Source of the DNA: Rhodobacterales bacterium
GTDB lineage: Bacteria; Pseudomonadota; Alphaproteobacteria; Rhodobacterales; Rhodobacteraceae
Assembly (NCBI GenBank): GCA_026400355.1
Contig: JAPLPE010000021.1
Span: 124,001 to 188,000 of the forward strand
Direction of reading: 5' to 3'
Length of the DNA: 64,000 nt
Shown here: piece after piece, positions 46,528 through 55,607 of the stretch
Position numbering within the stretch: the stretch's first letter is position 1
Layout of the letters: each line of letters opens with the position of its first letter
Notes under the pieces: generated by a model
What the model was told of the DNA's origin: nothing
The model's input: the letters and a program-made list of their open reading frames with translations, nothing else
Database searches by the model: none
Translations under genes and position numbers: made by a program

Positions 46528-47685
46528 ATGTCGGGGGCCATAGGCGATCATCGGGGGACGGGCGGGATGCTAGGGCTGCCGGAGACGGGATGCTTTGTGG
46601 GGCGGGTCTGGCGTGAGGGGGTCGGGCCGGCGGTTGTGACGCTGCGCGGGGGGCGTGTTGTTGATGTGACGACCCGGGACGCGCCCACGATGCGCGATCT
46701 GTTGGAGATGGCGGACCCGCCGGGGTTTGTGGCTTCGGTCGCGGGCGTGGACATCGGGGCGGTGGGTGATCTTGAGTCCGGTGGTTTGCGGATGCTCGCT
46801 CCTTGCGACCTGCAGGCGGTCAAGGCTTGTGGCGTGACCTTTGCGCGGTCGATGGTCGAGCGGGTGATCGAGGAGCGGGCAGCGGGTGATCCGGGCCGGG
46901 CCGAGGCGATCCGGGCGCGGGTGGGCGCGGTCATTGGCGAGAGCTTGCGCAACCTGAAGCCGGGGTCGGCGGAGGCCGCGGAGGTGAAGCGGTTGCTGCA
47001 GGCCGAGGGGCTGTGGTCGCAATACCTTGAGGTGGGCATCGGGCCCGATGCGGAGGTGTTCACCAAAGCGCAGGCGATGAGTGCCGTGGGCTTTGGGGCC
47101 ATGGTCGGGCTGCACCCGATTTCGAAGTGGAACAATCCCGAGCCGGAGGTGGTTCTGGCGGTGGCTTCCACCGGGCGGATCGTGGGGGTGGCGCTTGGTA
47201 ATGACGTGAACCTGCGCGATGTGGAGGGGCGGTCGGCGCTCCTCCTTGGCAAGGCCAAGGACAACAATGCAGCGGCGAGTATCGGGCCGTTTATCCGGCT
47301 GTTTGATGGGAGTTTCGGGCTGGACGATGCGCGGCGGCTGGTGATCGGGCTGCGCGTCGAAGGGACAGACGGGTTTGTGCTGGACGGGTCGTCAAGCATG
47401 GCCGAGATCAGCCGTGACCCGGCGGACCTTGTGAGCCAGACGGTCGGGCGGCATCATCAGTATCCGGATGGGCTGATGCTGTATTGCGGGACGATGTTTG
47501 CGCCGGTGAAGGACCGCGATGGGGCCGGGCAGGGGTTCACGCATCACATCGGGGATGTGGTGACGATTTCGGCGCCGGAACTGGGGGCGCTGGTCAATGT
47601 GGTGGGGCTTGCGACCGAGGCCCCGGAATGGACATTCGGCACCGCTGCGCTGATGCGCAATCTGGCGGGCCGGGAATTGTTGTGA
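46528..47685 (+). CDS. FAH-family 2-keto-3-deoxy sugar acid dehydratase (XylX-like)
   Basis: This 385-residue fumarylacetoacetate-hydrolase fold protein closely follows the Caulobacter XylX pattern: LWSQYLEVGIGPDAEVFTK, WNNPEPEVVL, GVALGNDVNLRDVEGRSALL, HQYPDGLMLYCGTMFAP. XylX dehydrates 2-keto-3-deoxy-xylonate to 2,5-dioxopentanoate in the Weimberg pathway; arabinose variants exist. The start at 46528 has GGAGGGG 8 nt upstream. The next gene makes the following step. The sugar is inferred. Confidence 0.87.
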   Translation: MSGAIGDHRGTGGMLGLPETGCFVGRVWREGVGPAVVTLRGGRVVDVTTRDAPTMRDLLEMADPPGFVASVAGVDIGAVGDLESGGLRMLAPCDLQAVKACGVTFARSMVERVIEERAAGDPGRAEAIRARVGAVIGESLRNLKPGSAEAAEVKRLLQAEGLWSQYLEVGIGPDAEVFTKAQAMSAVGFGAMVGLHPISKWNNPEPEVVLAVASTGRIVGVALGNDVNLRDVEGRSALLLGKAKDNNAAASIGPFIRLFDGSFGLDDARRLVIGLRVEGTDGFVLDGSSSMAEISRDPADLVSQTVGRHHQYPDGLMLYCGTMFAPVKDRDGAGQGFTHHIGDVVTISAPELGALVNVVGLATEAPEWTFGTAALMRNLAGRELL

Positions 47686-47696
47686 AGGAGAGAGAC

Positions 47697-49202
47697 ATGC
47701 TGACGGGAAAACACCTTATCGCGGGGAACTGGGTCGGCGGGGCCAAGACGTTCACCTCGCAGCCGGCGAGTGGCGAGGCACATGTCTTTTCCGCCGGGAC
47801 AGTGGAGGATGTGGTCGCGGCCTGCGAAGGGGCCGAGGCGGCGTTCCCGTCCTATGCGGCCACCACGCGGGAAGAGCGGGCGGTGTTTCTGGAGCGGATC
47901 GCGGCGGAGATTGACGCGCGCGGGGCCGAGATCACGGCGATCGGGTCGGCAGAGACGGGGCTGCCCACGGCGCGGCTGGAAGGCGAGCGGGGGCGGACGA
48001 CGGGGCAGTTGAAGCTGTTTGCCAGCCATATCCGCAAGGGCGATTATCTGGACCGGCGGACGGATGTGGCACTGCCCAACCGGCAACCTTTGCCGCGGCC
48101 GGAAATCCGGATGATCCAGCGGCCTGTCGGGCCGGTGGCGGTGTTCGGGGCGTCGAACTTTCCCTTGGCATTCTCGACGGCGGGCGGGGATACGGTCTCG
48201 GCCCTTGCTGCTGGCTGTCCGGTAGTGGTGAAGGGCCATTCGGCTCATCCCGGCACGGCCGAGCTGGTCGCGCAGGCGGTGGACGCGGCGCGGATTGCCT
48301 GCGGGTTGCATCCGGGGGTGTTCAGCCTTGTGCAGGGTGGGAACCGGGCAGTGGGCGAGGCTTTGGTGACCAATCCGCTGATCCGGGCAGTGGGGTTCAC
48401 CGGGTCGCTAGGCGGTGGGCGGGCACTTTTCGATCTGTGTGCGCGGCGACCAGATCCGATCCCGTTCTTTGGTGAGCTGGGATCGGTCAACCCGATGTTC
48501 CTGCTGCCGGCAGCGCTTTCCGCACGGGGCGAGGCGATTGCCAAGGGCTGGGCGGGGTCGCTGACCATGGGGGCGGGGCAGTTCTGCACCAACCCCGGCA
48601 TCGCGGTGGTGATCGACGGGCCGGAGGCGGAAGCGTTCATCGGTGCGGCCAAGTTCGCCTTGGGGGCTGTCGGTGCGCAGACCATGCTGACCGACGGGAT
48701 TGCGGCGGCCTACCGGGCCGGGCGCGATCGCGTGGCGGCGGGGGCCGGTGTTCAGGCGGTGTTGACCACGGTGTGCGACATGCGCAATGCCACGCCCTGT
48801 CTGTTCGAGATCTCGGGTGATGACTGGCTGGGCAATCATGCCTTGGCCGAGGAGGTCTTTGGCCCGCTGGGGCTGATCGTGCGGGTGCGGGATCAGGCGC
48901 AGATGAAGGCGGTGGCGGAGAGTCTGCAGGGGCAGTTGACCTGCACGCTGCATCTGGATGCGGATGATCATGCGGTGGCGGCCGGGCTTTTGCCAGTGCT
49001 GGAGCGGAAGGCGGGGCGTTTGCTGGCCAACGGGTTCCCGACCGGTGTCGAGGTGTCGGAGGCGATGGTACATGGCGGGCCATATCCGGCGTCGACCAAC
49101 TTTGGCGCGACGTCGGTGGGCACACTGTCGATCCGCCGGTGGCTGCGGCCGGTGGCGTTCCAGAACATGCCGGTTGGGCTGTTGGCGGCCGATCTGCAGT
49201 AG
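47697..49202 (+). CDS. 2,5-dioxovalerate (ketoglutarate semialdehyde) dehydrogenase
   Basis: This 501-residue aldehyde dehydrogenase has the catalytic Cys in GAGQFCTNPG, the NAD(P) site VFGASNFPLAFS, GFTGSLGGGRAL and the Glu in FFGELGSVNP. The pattern is of the KGSADH subgroup that oxidises 2,5-dioxopentanoate to 2-oxoglutarate. It starts 11 bp after the XylX-like stop with ribosome site GAAGGAG. Together they form the lower Weimberg branch. Confidence 0.9.
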   Translation: MLTGKHLIAGNWVGGAKTFTSQPASGEAHVFSAGTVEDVVAACEGAEAAFPSYAATTREERAVFLERIAAEIDARGAEITAIGSAETGLPTARLEGERGRTTGQLKLFASHIRKGDYLDRRTDVALPNRQPLPRPEIRMIQRPVGPVAVFGASNFPLAFSTAGGDTVSALAAGCPVVVKGHSAHPGTAELVAQAVDAARIACGLHPGVFSLVQGGNRAVGEALVTNPLIRAVGFTGSLGGGRALFDLCARRPDPIPFFGELGSVNPMFLLPAALSARGEAIAKGWAGSLTMGAGQFCTNPGIAVVIDGPEAEAFIGAAKFALGAVGAQTMLTDGIAAAYRAGRDRVAAGAGVQAVLTTVCDMRNATPCLFEISGDDWLGNHALAEEVFGPLGLIVRVRDQAQMKAVAESLQGQLTCTLHLDADDHAVAAGLLPVLERKAGRLLANGFPTGVEVSEAMVHGGPYPASTNFGATSVGTLSIRRWLRPVAFQNMPVGLLAADLQ

Positions 49203-49222
49203 CGCTGGTTCGAGTTGGCGAA

Positions 49223-49278
49223 GGGGGCTCTGCCCCCTGCCCGTGGCCCCCCCGGGATATCCGGAGCCAGTAGAACGG
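49223..49278. repeat. Intergenic repeat (family B): GC hairpin plus GGATATC tail
   Basis: GGGGGC-TCT-GCCCCC (49223-49237) is followed by a C run and GGGATATCCGGAGCCAGTAG. A second copy, with the same order, lies at 58825-58951. Confidence 0.5.
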
Positions 49279-49334
49279 GGGAAGCAAGAAAGAAGCGATT
49301 CATTTGGGGCGGAGTGCCCCTGGGGAGTGATACG

Positions 49335-50360
49335 ATGACCTATATGGCGGCGGCGGACCGGTATAAGATTATGCCCTATCGGCGGTGTGGGCGGTCGGGG
49401 ATGATGTTGCCGGCGATATCCTTAGGGCTCTGGCACAATTTCGGGCACGAGACGCCGCATGAAACGAAGAAGGCGATCTGCCGGACAGCGTTTGATCTGG
49501 GGATCACGCATTTCGATCTGGCCAATAACTATGGCCCGCCCGCAGGGGCGGCGGAGTTTGCGTTCGGGTCGATCTTTGCCGAGGATTTCCGGCCATACCG
49601 GGACGAGATGATCATTTCCTCCAAGGCGGGATATCTCATGTGGGACGGGCCCTATGGCGAATGGGGAAGCCGGAAATATCTGGTGGCGTCCTGTGACCAG
49701 TCGCTGAAGCGGATGGGGCTCGATTACGTCGATATCTTCTATTCGCACCGGTTCGATCCGAACACGCCGCTGGAAGAGACGATGGGGGCGCTCGACTATA
49801 TCGTGCGGTCGGGCCGGGCGCTCTATGTGGGCATCTCGTCCTATACGTCGGATCAGACGCGGGCGGCGGTGGCGATCCTGAAGGATCTGGGAACGCCTTG
49901 CCTGATCCATCAGCCGAGCTATTCCATGATCAACCGCTGGGTGGAGCGGGATGGGCTGAAGGCGACTCTGGCCGAGCTTGGCGTGGGGTCGATTGCCTTT
50001 TCGCCGCTGGCGCAGGGTTTGCTGACGGGGCGGTATCTGAAGGGGCTGGCCGAGGGGAGTCGGGCCACGCAGGGCGGGTTCCTGAAGCAGTCGATGGTCA
50101 ATGCCAAGTCGGTGGCGGCGCTGAATGCGCTGAATGACATTGCCGAAGCGCGGGGGCAGACGCTGGCGCAGATGGCGCTGGCCTGGGTGCTGCGCGAGGG
50201 CGGGATCACGACGGCGCTGATCGGGGCGTCGCGGGCAAGCCAGGTCGTGGATTGCGTGGGGGCGATCGACAATCTGGAGTTCACGGGCGACGAACTGGCC
50301 GCGATTGATCGGATCGCGGATGAAAAGCAGTTCGCCGCCTGGGCTGTAGAGGCGGCGTGA
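49335..50360 (+). CDS. Aldo/keto reductase, YghZ-like (L-glyceraldehyde 3-phosphate reductase type)
   Basis: This 341-residue NADPH-dependent reductase has THFDLANNYGPP (catalytic Asp and Tyr), SSKAGYLMWDGPYGEWGSRK (catalytic Lys), YSHRFDPNTPLEETMGAL and ALIGASRASQVVDCV. The subgroup includes YghZ/GpR. In this locus it may reduce a sugar aldehyde, which is inference. ATG 49335 is chosen because MTYMAAADRYKIMPYRRCG fits relatives. Confidence 0.88.
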   Translation: MTYMAAADRYKIMPYRRCGRSGMMLPAISLGLWHNFGHETPHETKKAICRTAFDLGITHFDLANNYGPPAGAAEFAFGSIFAEDFRPYRDEMIISSKAGYLMWDGPYGEWGSRKYLVASCDQSLKRMGLDYVDIFYSHRFDPNTPLEETMGALDYIVRSGRALYVGISSYTSDQTRAAVAILKDLGTPCLIHQPSYSMINRWVERDGLKATLAELGVGSIAFSPLAQGLLTGRYLKGLAEGSRATQGGFLKQSMVNAKSVAALNALNDIAEARGQTLAQMALAWVLREGGITTALIGASRASQVVDCVGAIDNLEFTGDELAAIDRIADEKQFAAWAVEAA

Positions 50361-50467
50361 ATTCGTCGGCGCTGAGAGTGGCGCATCGCGGGATCCTCGG
50401 CGGGTGCTGGTGCCTTGGGTTTCATGCGGAGCGGAATGCCAAGGGATCCTGTGAGGGGCGGCGCGAG

Positions 50468-51462
50468 ATGAAGCTGGAGAAGGTCCGCCGGGGTGCGGCA
50501 GGGGCGTCGTTTGACGGGATCCTGCTGCAGGAAAGGTCGCCCGAGGCGGGGCTGACAGGGCCGGTCACGAATATCTATGACGGGACGGGCCGGGGGCTGA
50601 CTGAGGCGCCGCATCTGTTCTGGCGGAGGGGTACTGTTAACTGACCACCGCCGAGGGGGGACGGGGCATGACCATGCGGTGACGCTGGCGCGGTCGAAGG
50701 AGATCACGAGGCCCTATGATACGCACCCGGCCAAGCATCTGATATCGGCGGCGGGACAGCCGGGCCGGTGCAGCGGACTTGGCATGGGCAGTATGTGGAG
50801 ACTCATTGGGGCGATCATTACCAATCTTTCCTGATGGGGCGGCCGATTGCGAGGCTGAAGGGGACGGGGCGGTGTTGTCCCATGGGGCGCGAGACGGGGC
50901 TGGAGAAGGTCATCTGGCGGGACGGGTGGCTGTGGCTTGAGGCCGGGGGGATGGTGGCGCGGAAGGTGGTACCTTCGCCCGTGGTGGTGGAGCCCTTGGC
51001 GGCGGTGCCAGTGGTGCGGGAGTTTGGTGGCGCGTTGCCCGAGGAGTTCCAGTGGCTGCGGACGCCACTCCATGATCTTATCTTCCGGAAGGAGGAGGAT
51101 GCGCTGGTCATGATCGGGCGGGAGTCGATGGGGAGTTGGTTCGAGCAGGCCCTGGGCGCGCGGCGGCAGGAGCATCACGTCTATCGGGCGGAGACGGTGG
51201 TCGCGCTTGACCCGGTGATCAATCAGCAGGCGGCGGGGTTGACGACCCATTACAACAGGCACAAGTTTCATGCAGCGCGGGTGACGCATGTTGACGTGCT
51301 GGGGCGGGTGGTGACGGTGCCGGACGCGTCGGTGATTTCGGACGAGGGCGGTCAGGGGGAGCATGCGTCCTTTACCGGGGCCGTTGTGGGATGGTGGCGT
51401 TTGATGTGACCGGCGGCGCCAAGGAGGCGCGGTTCGGGAGATTTGGCTACCGGCCGGGGTGA
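50468..51462 (+). pseudogene. GH43 beta-xylosidase, multiply frameshifted and 5'-truncated
   Basis: Pieces in different frames match a GH43 xylosidase: FDGILLQERSPEAGLTGPVT with APHLFWRRG, then TTAEGG and HDHAVTLARSKEITRPYDTH. Next come FLMGRPIARLKGTGRCCPMG, EEFQWLRTPLHDL, GRESMGSWFEQAL and YNRHKFH, then VAFDVTGGAKEARFGRFGYR before a stop at 51462. At least three or four frameshifts separate them, and the N-terminal third with the catalytic Asp is missing. GH43 enzymes release xylose from xylan, which fits the xylose-acid genes upstream. Confidence 0.75.
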
Positions 51463-51785
51463 GGGGTGTGGGGGCGCTCGTTTCGCGCGGTCCCGCTGCC
51501 GCGCTTTGGGTTGGTTGGCGGGGGTGATATGACCAAGGCCATTGCCTTGCTCACGCGATGAGGATGACGCTTTCGGGTCGGACGCCTTGGTGTTCGGCCA
51601 GCCCCTGCCCCATGAAGTGCAGGTGCTGACTCCCGGCGAGGTTGGTGGGACGGTGGCTGGTGGAGACGGGTGGAGTGAGCGGGGCGATACTCCCACTCGA
51701 AGTCCCGCTGATCCCTCTCAGGGATGTCGGATGACATGGCATGGGGTCAGGGTGGCTTTACCACACAAGACCAAGGGGCAGGCAG
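51463..51785. other. Unassigned stretch between the xylosidase remnant and the TolB-like gene
   Basis: About 320 bp with no gene recognised. A minus-strand segment near 51550-51640 (GSQHLHFMGQGLAEHQGVRP) looks coding and might be the end of another decayed sugar gene, but I cannot name it. Confidence 0.4.
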
Positions 51786-52610
51786 TTGATCAGTGAACTG
51801 TGCATTTATGACGTAGCGACCGGCGCCGTGCGGGTTGTGATGGAGTATCATGGACATATCGAGGCGCCGAACTGGCATCAGGACGGCTATCTCATCGTCA
51901 ATGGCGGGGGGCTTCTGTATCGGGTGCCGCTGGTTGCGCCGCTGATCGAGCAGATTGATACCGGCTTTGCGGTGAAACTGAACAACGACCACGGCTTTTC
52001 GCCGGATGGCAGGACCCTCGCTATTTCGGACAAGACGCGGACGGAGGGGTCCTGCATCTACATATTGCCGATTGAAGGCGGGGAACCGGTGCGGGTCACG
52101 GAGAATGTGCCGTCGTGGTGGCATGGCTGGTCGCCCGACGGGACTACGATCTGTTATCCGGCAGCGCGCGGGGGCAAGCGGAAGATTTCGCTATACACCA
52201 AGCCGATGGACGGCGGGGCGGAGGTCTGTGTGACCGAGGATTTCGATCATGTGGACGGGCCGGACTATAGTGCTGACGGGCAGTGGCTTTGGTTCAACGG
52301 CGAGCGTGACGGGGTTGTTGAGATCTGGCGGGTCAGGCCAGACGGGACGGATCTGGAGCAGATGACCGAGGATGTGTTCGTCAACTGGTTCCCGCATCCG
52401 TCGCCATGCGGGCGGCATGTGGTCTATCTGGCCTATCCTGCCGGGACGACGGGGCATCCTGGGGGCCTTGACGTGGCGCTGTGCCTGATGCCGCAGTCGG
52501 GGGGTGCTTCGCGGGAGATCGTGAAGCTGCATGGCGGGCAGGGGACGATCAACGTACCGTCCTGGGCGCCGGACGGGAACGCCTTTGCCTTCATGCGGTT
52601 CCGGGACTGA
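51786..52610 (+). CDS. TolB-like (PD40) beta-propeller protein
   Basis: This 274-residue protein has repeated PD40 blades: HIEAPNWHQDGYLIVNGGG, NNDHGFSPDGRTLAIS, WWHGWSPDGTTICY, DGPDYSADGQWLWFNGERDG and TINVPSWAPDGNAFAFM. There is no signal peptide, unlike TolB, so it is cytoplasmic. Such proteins often sit in sugar-catabolism loci. The start is probably TTG 51786 behind AAGGGG; this is uncertain. Confidence 0.8.
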   Translation: MISELCIYDVATGAVRVVMEYHGHIEAPNWHQDGYLIVNGGGLLYRVPLVAPLIEQIDTGFAVKLNNDHGFSPDGRTLAISDKTRTEGSCIYILPIEGGEPVRVTENVPSWWHGWSPDGTTICYPAARGGKRKISLYTKPMDGGAEVCVTEDFDHVDGPDYSADGQWLWFNGERDGVVEIWRVRPDGTDLEQMTEDVFVNWFPHPSPCGRHVVYLAYPAGTTGHPGGLDVALCLMPQSGGASREIVKLHGGQGTINVPSWAPDGNAFAFMRFRD

Positions 52611-52634
52611 GTCCGGGCGAGGGGCAAGATCGCG

Positions 52635-52676
52635 GGCCAGGCGGGGGAAACGCGCCAGCGTTTCCCCCGCCTGGCC
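52635..52676 (+). terminator. Strong hairpin after the TolB-like gene
   Basis: An 18-nt perfect inverted repeat (GGCCAGGCGGGGGAAACG at 52635-52652 and its complement at 52659-52676) has a 6-nt loop, CGCCAG. It lies 25 bp after the stop. Only TTT follows, so it is a very stable hairpin with a poor T-tract. Confidence 0.6.
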
Positions 52677-52990
52677 TTTGGCCTGTCGTCCGAGGACCGC
52701 TGACGCGAAAGACGCCAGAGGCTCGTGTTCAGCACCTGACGAAAAGTTCCCTCTTCTGGCTTGGTTGCATCTGCAAGGACGGTATAGCGAGTGTCCGCGA
52801 TGCGGACCTTTGTTCCGTTCGCTTGCATGCGTGCAGATATTTCTCGCGATTGCGGCATCGACGACTTGGATGGCAGAGAGATCGGACATTCACTGTGGCT
52901 GGAAAGAATGAATAGCCCTGTGCTGCGAGTGACGCTCGATGGAGCGGTTCAAGTGCAGGAGCTACGACGCCCTTCACATCAACGTCGAGG
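52677..52990. other. Gap beside the hypothetical gene, nothing recognised
   Basis: About 310 bp, poorer in G/C than the neighbouring genes. Several short frames exist, none with a ribosome site or a familiar motif. It lies at the 3' end of the hypothetical gene that follows. Confidence 0.45.
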
Positions 52991-53812
52991 CTATTGCAGC
53001 GACGCTAGGTCTGGCGAGATGCCCGATATGTCCTCGTCCCGCACCAGGTTCAGCATCAGCCTGACCAGGCGCATCAGGTGACTGGCCGAGCGGTCCACGT
53101 TTTCGACGGTGATGAAGTTCCATGTCGACGGAATCCTCCAAAGGGATTCGTAGCCATTGAGGCGTACCCGGTTTCCGGCGGGCGACTTGACCCACAGGCC
53201 ATAGTCCAGCTGGTGGGTTCTTCTCCATCCCTTGCTGGAGACGAACACGACGTCGAGCGCAACATCCCAACCGTTGATCCTGCTGATATACCAGCTTTCT
53301 TCAGCGTCGACCTTTTGCGCCCGTGCGTCGAAGCCAAGCTTCGCGGCCTCTTCCAGCACCTTGCGCAGGACACGGGGCGGCACGGGCACGAGGTCGGTGA
53401 GATCCCGGACCAGCGGCGGATGCAGCCGAATACCCTCCGGGCCCAAATCGAACCTGCGCGCCCAGTCCTGCAGCGAGCCACCCATATCGGCAAGACTGCC
53501 CGCCACCGTCTTGATCGGTAACGTCATGATGCTGCGGCCCGGTTGTGTGATTGCGTTGCGGTAGGAAACGAGAGCCGGGAAACGTTCTAACGCCGCCGCC
53601 GCCTCATCTATGGTTGCAAAGTCCACTTTTGGCAGGGCGTCGTTCGCTTCCCACTGATCAAGCAGGGCTGCGTTTTCCGCTTCCGTCAGGCTGTCGAGAT
53701 ACCGCAGGAGGTGAACGGCGGAGGTGTTGGGACAGGACCGCAAGAGCGGCCAGCCGTCTGCCGCCTCAGCCCGCCGGTGGGCCTGCACCAGGTCTTGGTC
53801 GAATGCTGCCAC
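52991..53812 (-). CDS. Hypothetical protein in an isolated island-like stretch
   Basis: This 273-residue soluble protein starts at GTG 53812 with a strong ribosome site (AAAAGGAG) close upstream, so it is probably expressed. The N-terminal half is helical (LLRYLDSLTEAENAALLDQW, TIDEAAAALERFPALVSYRN). The C-terminal half has a beta-rich look (WYISRINGWDVALDVVFVSS, KSPAGNRVRLNGYESLWRIP). No family is recognised. Wide gaps on both sides set it apart from its neighbours. Confidence 0.65.
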   Translation of the reverse strand: MAAFDQDLVQAHRRAEAADGWPLLRSCPNTSAVHLLRYLDSLTEAENAALLDQWEANDALPKVDFATIDEAAAALERFPALVSYRNAITQPGRSIMTLPIKTVAGSLADMGGSLQDWARRFDLGPEGIRLHPPLVRDLTDLVPVPPRVLRKVLEEAAKLGFDARAQKVDAEESWYISRINGWDVALDVVFVSSKGWRRTHQLDYGLWVKSPAGNRVRLNGYESLWRIPSTWNFITVENVDRSASHLMRLVRLMLNLVRDEDISGISPDLASLQ

Positions 53813-54188
53813 GATACTCCTTTTCTCAGAGTCGCCAACCAGTCAATAGGGGACCCAAGGTTCCAATGCTAGCTCGTTGTGCCGATTGCACGGGCGGCAG
53901 CATCGTCATCTCAAGGCCAATGGCAGCATTGGGCTAAGTACGTTGCTACATCTGCAAATGGTTTCGCCTCGCTGCGGGATGCAAGAATGCCGCTTCGGGG
54001 TCGACGCCGTCATCGGGTATCTTGTGTCAGGCGCCGGACACTAGCCCCCGCCTCGGGGCGGGCGGGGGCCGACCGGAACGCTTTGGCGTTCCGGTTGGAA
54101 CGGGACCGTCGCGCCACGTGACGCAGGCGATGGCCCGCGTCAGCCGGACGGGCGGGCAGGCCGCTCCTATCCTGACAGAGTCCGGCCT
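53813..54188. other. Gap with two strong hairpins before nadD
   Basis: No gene was seen. GCCCCCGCC (54044-54052) pairs with GGCGGGGGC (54061-54069). ACCGGAACGC-TTTG-GCGTTCCGGT (54072-54095) is a perfect 10-bp hairpin right after it. The pair resembles the family B repeat region at 58.8 kb in layout. Confidence 0.55.
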
Positions 54189-54860
54189 GTGACCTTGCGC
54201 GGCGGGCGGTCTTGGTTACATTCCCTGAGGCTGGGTCAAATCCCGGCGGGAGGGACCGTCATCGCCGCACCTTTGCCATTTGCGCCTGCGGGCATGACCG
54301 TGGGCCTTTTGGGCGGATCGTTTGATCCGCCGCATGAGGGGCATGTGCATATCACCAGGGCGGCTCTGGTGCGGTTCCAGCTTGACAGGGTGTGGTGGCT
54401 GGTGAGCCCGGGCAATCCACTGAAAGCGCATGGGCCTGCGCCGGTCGAACAGCGGATGGCGGCGGCCCGCGCGATCATGCGGCATCCTCGGGTGACGGTG
54501 ACGGATATCGAGGCGCGGATCGGGACGCGCTATACGGCCGAGACTTTGGCCTGGCTGACGTCGCATTATCCGGGGGTGCGGTTTGTCTGGTTGATGGGGG
54601 CCGATAACCTTGCGCAGTTTCACCGCTGGCAGGAATGGCGACGGATCATGGAGATGGTGCCACTCGGCGTGCTAGCGCGGCCGGGAGAGCAGATGGGGGC
54701 GCAACTGTCCAAGGCGGCGCGGGTCTATCGCAATGCGCGGCTGCCTGCGGCGCAGGCGCAATATCTGGGGTACTGCCAGCCGCCCGCCTGGTGTTTCGTG
54801 AACCTGCCGCTGATGGCGCAGTCTTCATCCGCGATCCGGGCGGCGGGGGAATGGGGTTGA
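54189..54860 (+). CDS. nadD: Nicotinate-nucleotide adenylyltransferase
   Basis: This 223-residue enzyme transfers AMP to nicotinate mononucleotide in NAD synthesis. The motif [17 protein letters not shown] (about 39-55) holds the nucleotidyl-transfer H-x-[13 protein letters not shown] and the C-terminal SSSAIRAAG (SSTxIR-type) are present. The start is probably GTG 54189, but the conserved part begins about 35 residues later, so the true start may be downstream. Confidence 0.92.
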   Translation: MTLRGGRSWLHSLRLGQIPAGGTVIAAPLPFAPAGMTVGLLGGSFDPPHEGHVHITRAALVRFQLDRVWWLVSPGNPLKAHGPAPVEQRMAAARAIMRHPRVTVTDIEARIGTRYTAETLAWLTSHYPGVRFVWLMGADNLAQFHRWQEWRRIMEMVPLGVLARPGEQMGAQLSKAARVYRNARLPAAQAQYLGYCQPPAWCFVNLPLMAQSSSAIRAAGEWG

Positions 54861-55095
54861 TCAGCCTGCGTTGCGGCTTTGATCTGCCGCCGCAAAATCG
54901 GCCAGCTGATCGGCATGGGCCTTCTGGAACGCAGGGTGGGTGCTGAGGCGTTCGACATAGGCCTCGGCCGCGGGCCTTTGGCCATAAGCGCGGACGCGTG
55001 GGGTGCGCAAGGCTATCAGCCGTCGGAAGGTCGGCCACGGTAAAGCGGTCGGCCCCGAGCCAGTCGTGTTCGATCAGCACGGCTTCGACATGGGC
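54861..55095 (-). pseudogene. Glutathione S-transferase, C-terminal fragment with frameshift
   Basis: The minus strand reads EAVLIEHDWLGADRFTVADL and then, after a one-base shift near 55015, RTPRVRAYGQRPAAEAYVER, LSTHPAFQKAHADQLADFAA and a stop. This is the end of the alpha-helical GST domain. The thioredoxin-like domain is missing. The stop is next to the nadD stop. Confidence 0.7.
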
Positions 55096-55292
55096 ATCTG
55101 CTGCATGGGGTCCTGGCCGGACTGATCTTTGGTGGATACGGGCCGGACCTTTTCGGCAAGATCGGCCAGATGGCGCTTTTGCTCTTGTCGATCGGCATCG
55201 CCGTCGTTTCGATGGCGATCGTGGCCGCTTTGGCGCGGCGGTTCGGGCAGGCCCCGATGGAACTTGTGCTGCGGAGGATGACCTATGGGTGA
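55095..55292 (+). pseudogene. DUF418-like membrane protein, C-terminal fragment
   Basis: The frame reads LLHGVLAGLIFGGYGPDLFG, then a hydrophobic helix (MALLLLSIGIAVVSMAIVAA) and ELVLRRMTYG with a stop at 55292. This fits the C-terminus of DUF418 membrane proteins (QSVLxTLIFxGYG...RxLTYG). It has no start codon and abuts the GST fragment head to head. Confidence 0.65.
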
Positions 55293-55607
55293 CAGGCATT
55301 TGAGAGATGACATGCCCGGCGAAAGTGTGTCGGGTTCAGACGGCGGGATGATCTTTCGGATCTTGCTGCCATTCTGGTCGGTGGCATGTTTCCTTGGTGA
55401 AGTTGTGAATAAGGACCGGGAGCGGGGCCGTGCCGTCCGCGTTGTGGGGGAGTATTCCGGCCACCATCAGGAAATTCCATTCGGTGCCGATGGTGGAATT
55501 TCAGCGGTCTGGCCCGCGGGAGGAGTAGCGGGACATGCCGGGGGTGAGCTGGGAGTCAGTCGGGCGGCACCTTGTCCGTTGCGGAAGTGATCGTTAGCCT
55601 GGCTGCC
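55293..55607. other. Gap with no gene recognised
   Basis: About 315 bp upstream of the DUF4336 gene. One 101-codon frame spans it, but it lacks a ribosome site and any family likeness. It may hold the promoter of the next gene. Confidence 0.45.

Noticed and set aside
55285-55590. A 101-codon frame upstream of the DUF4336 gene
   Set aside because: No ribosome site, no family likeness and unusual composition; treated as non-coding.
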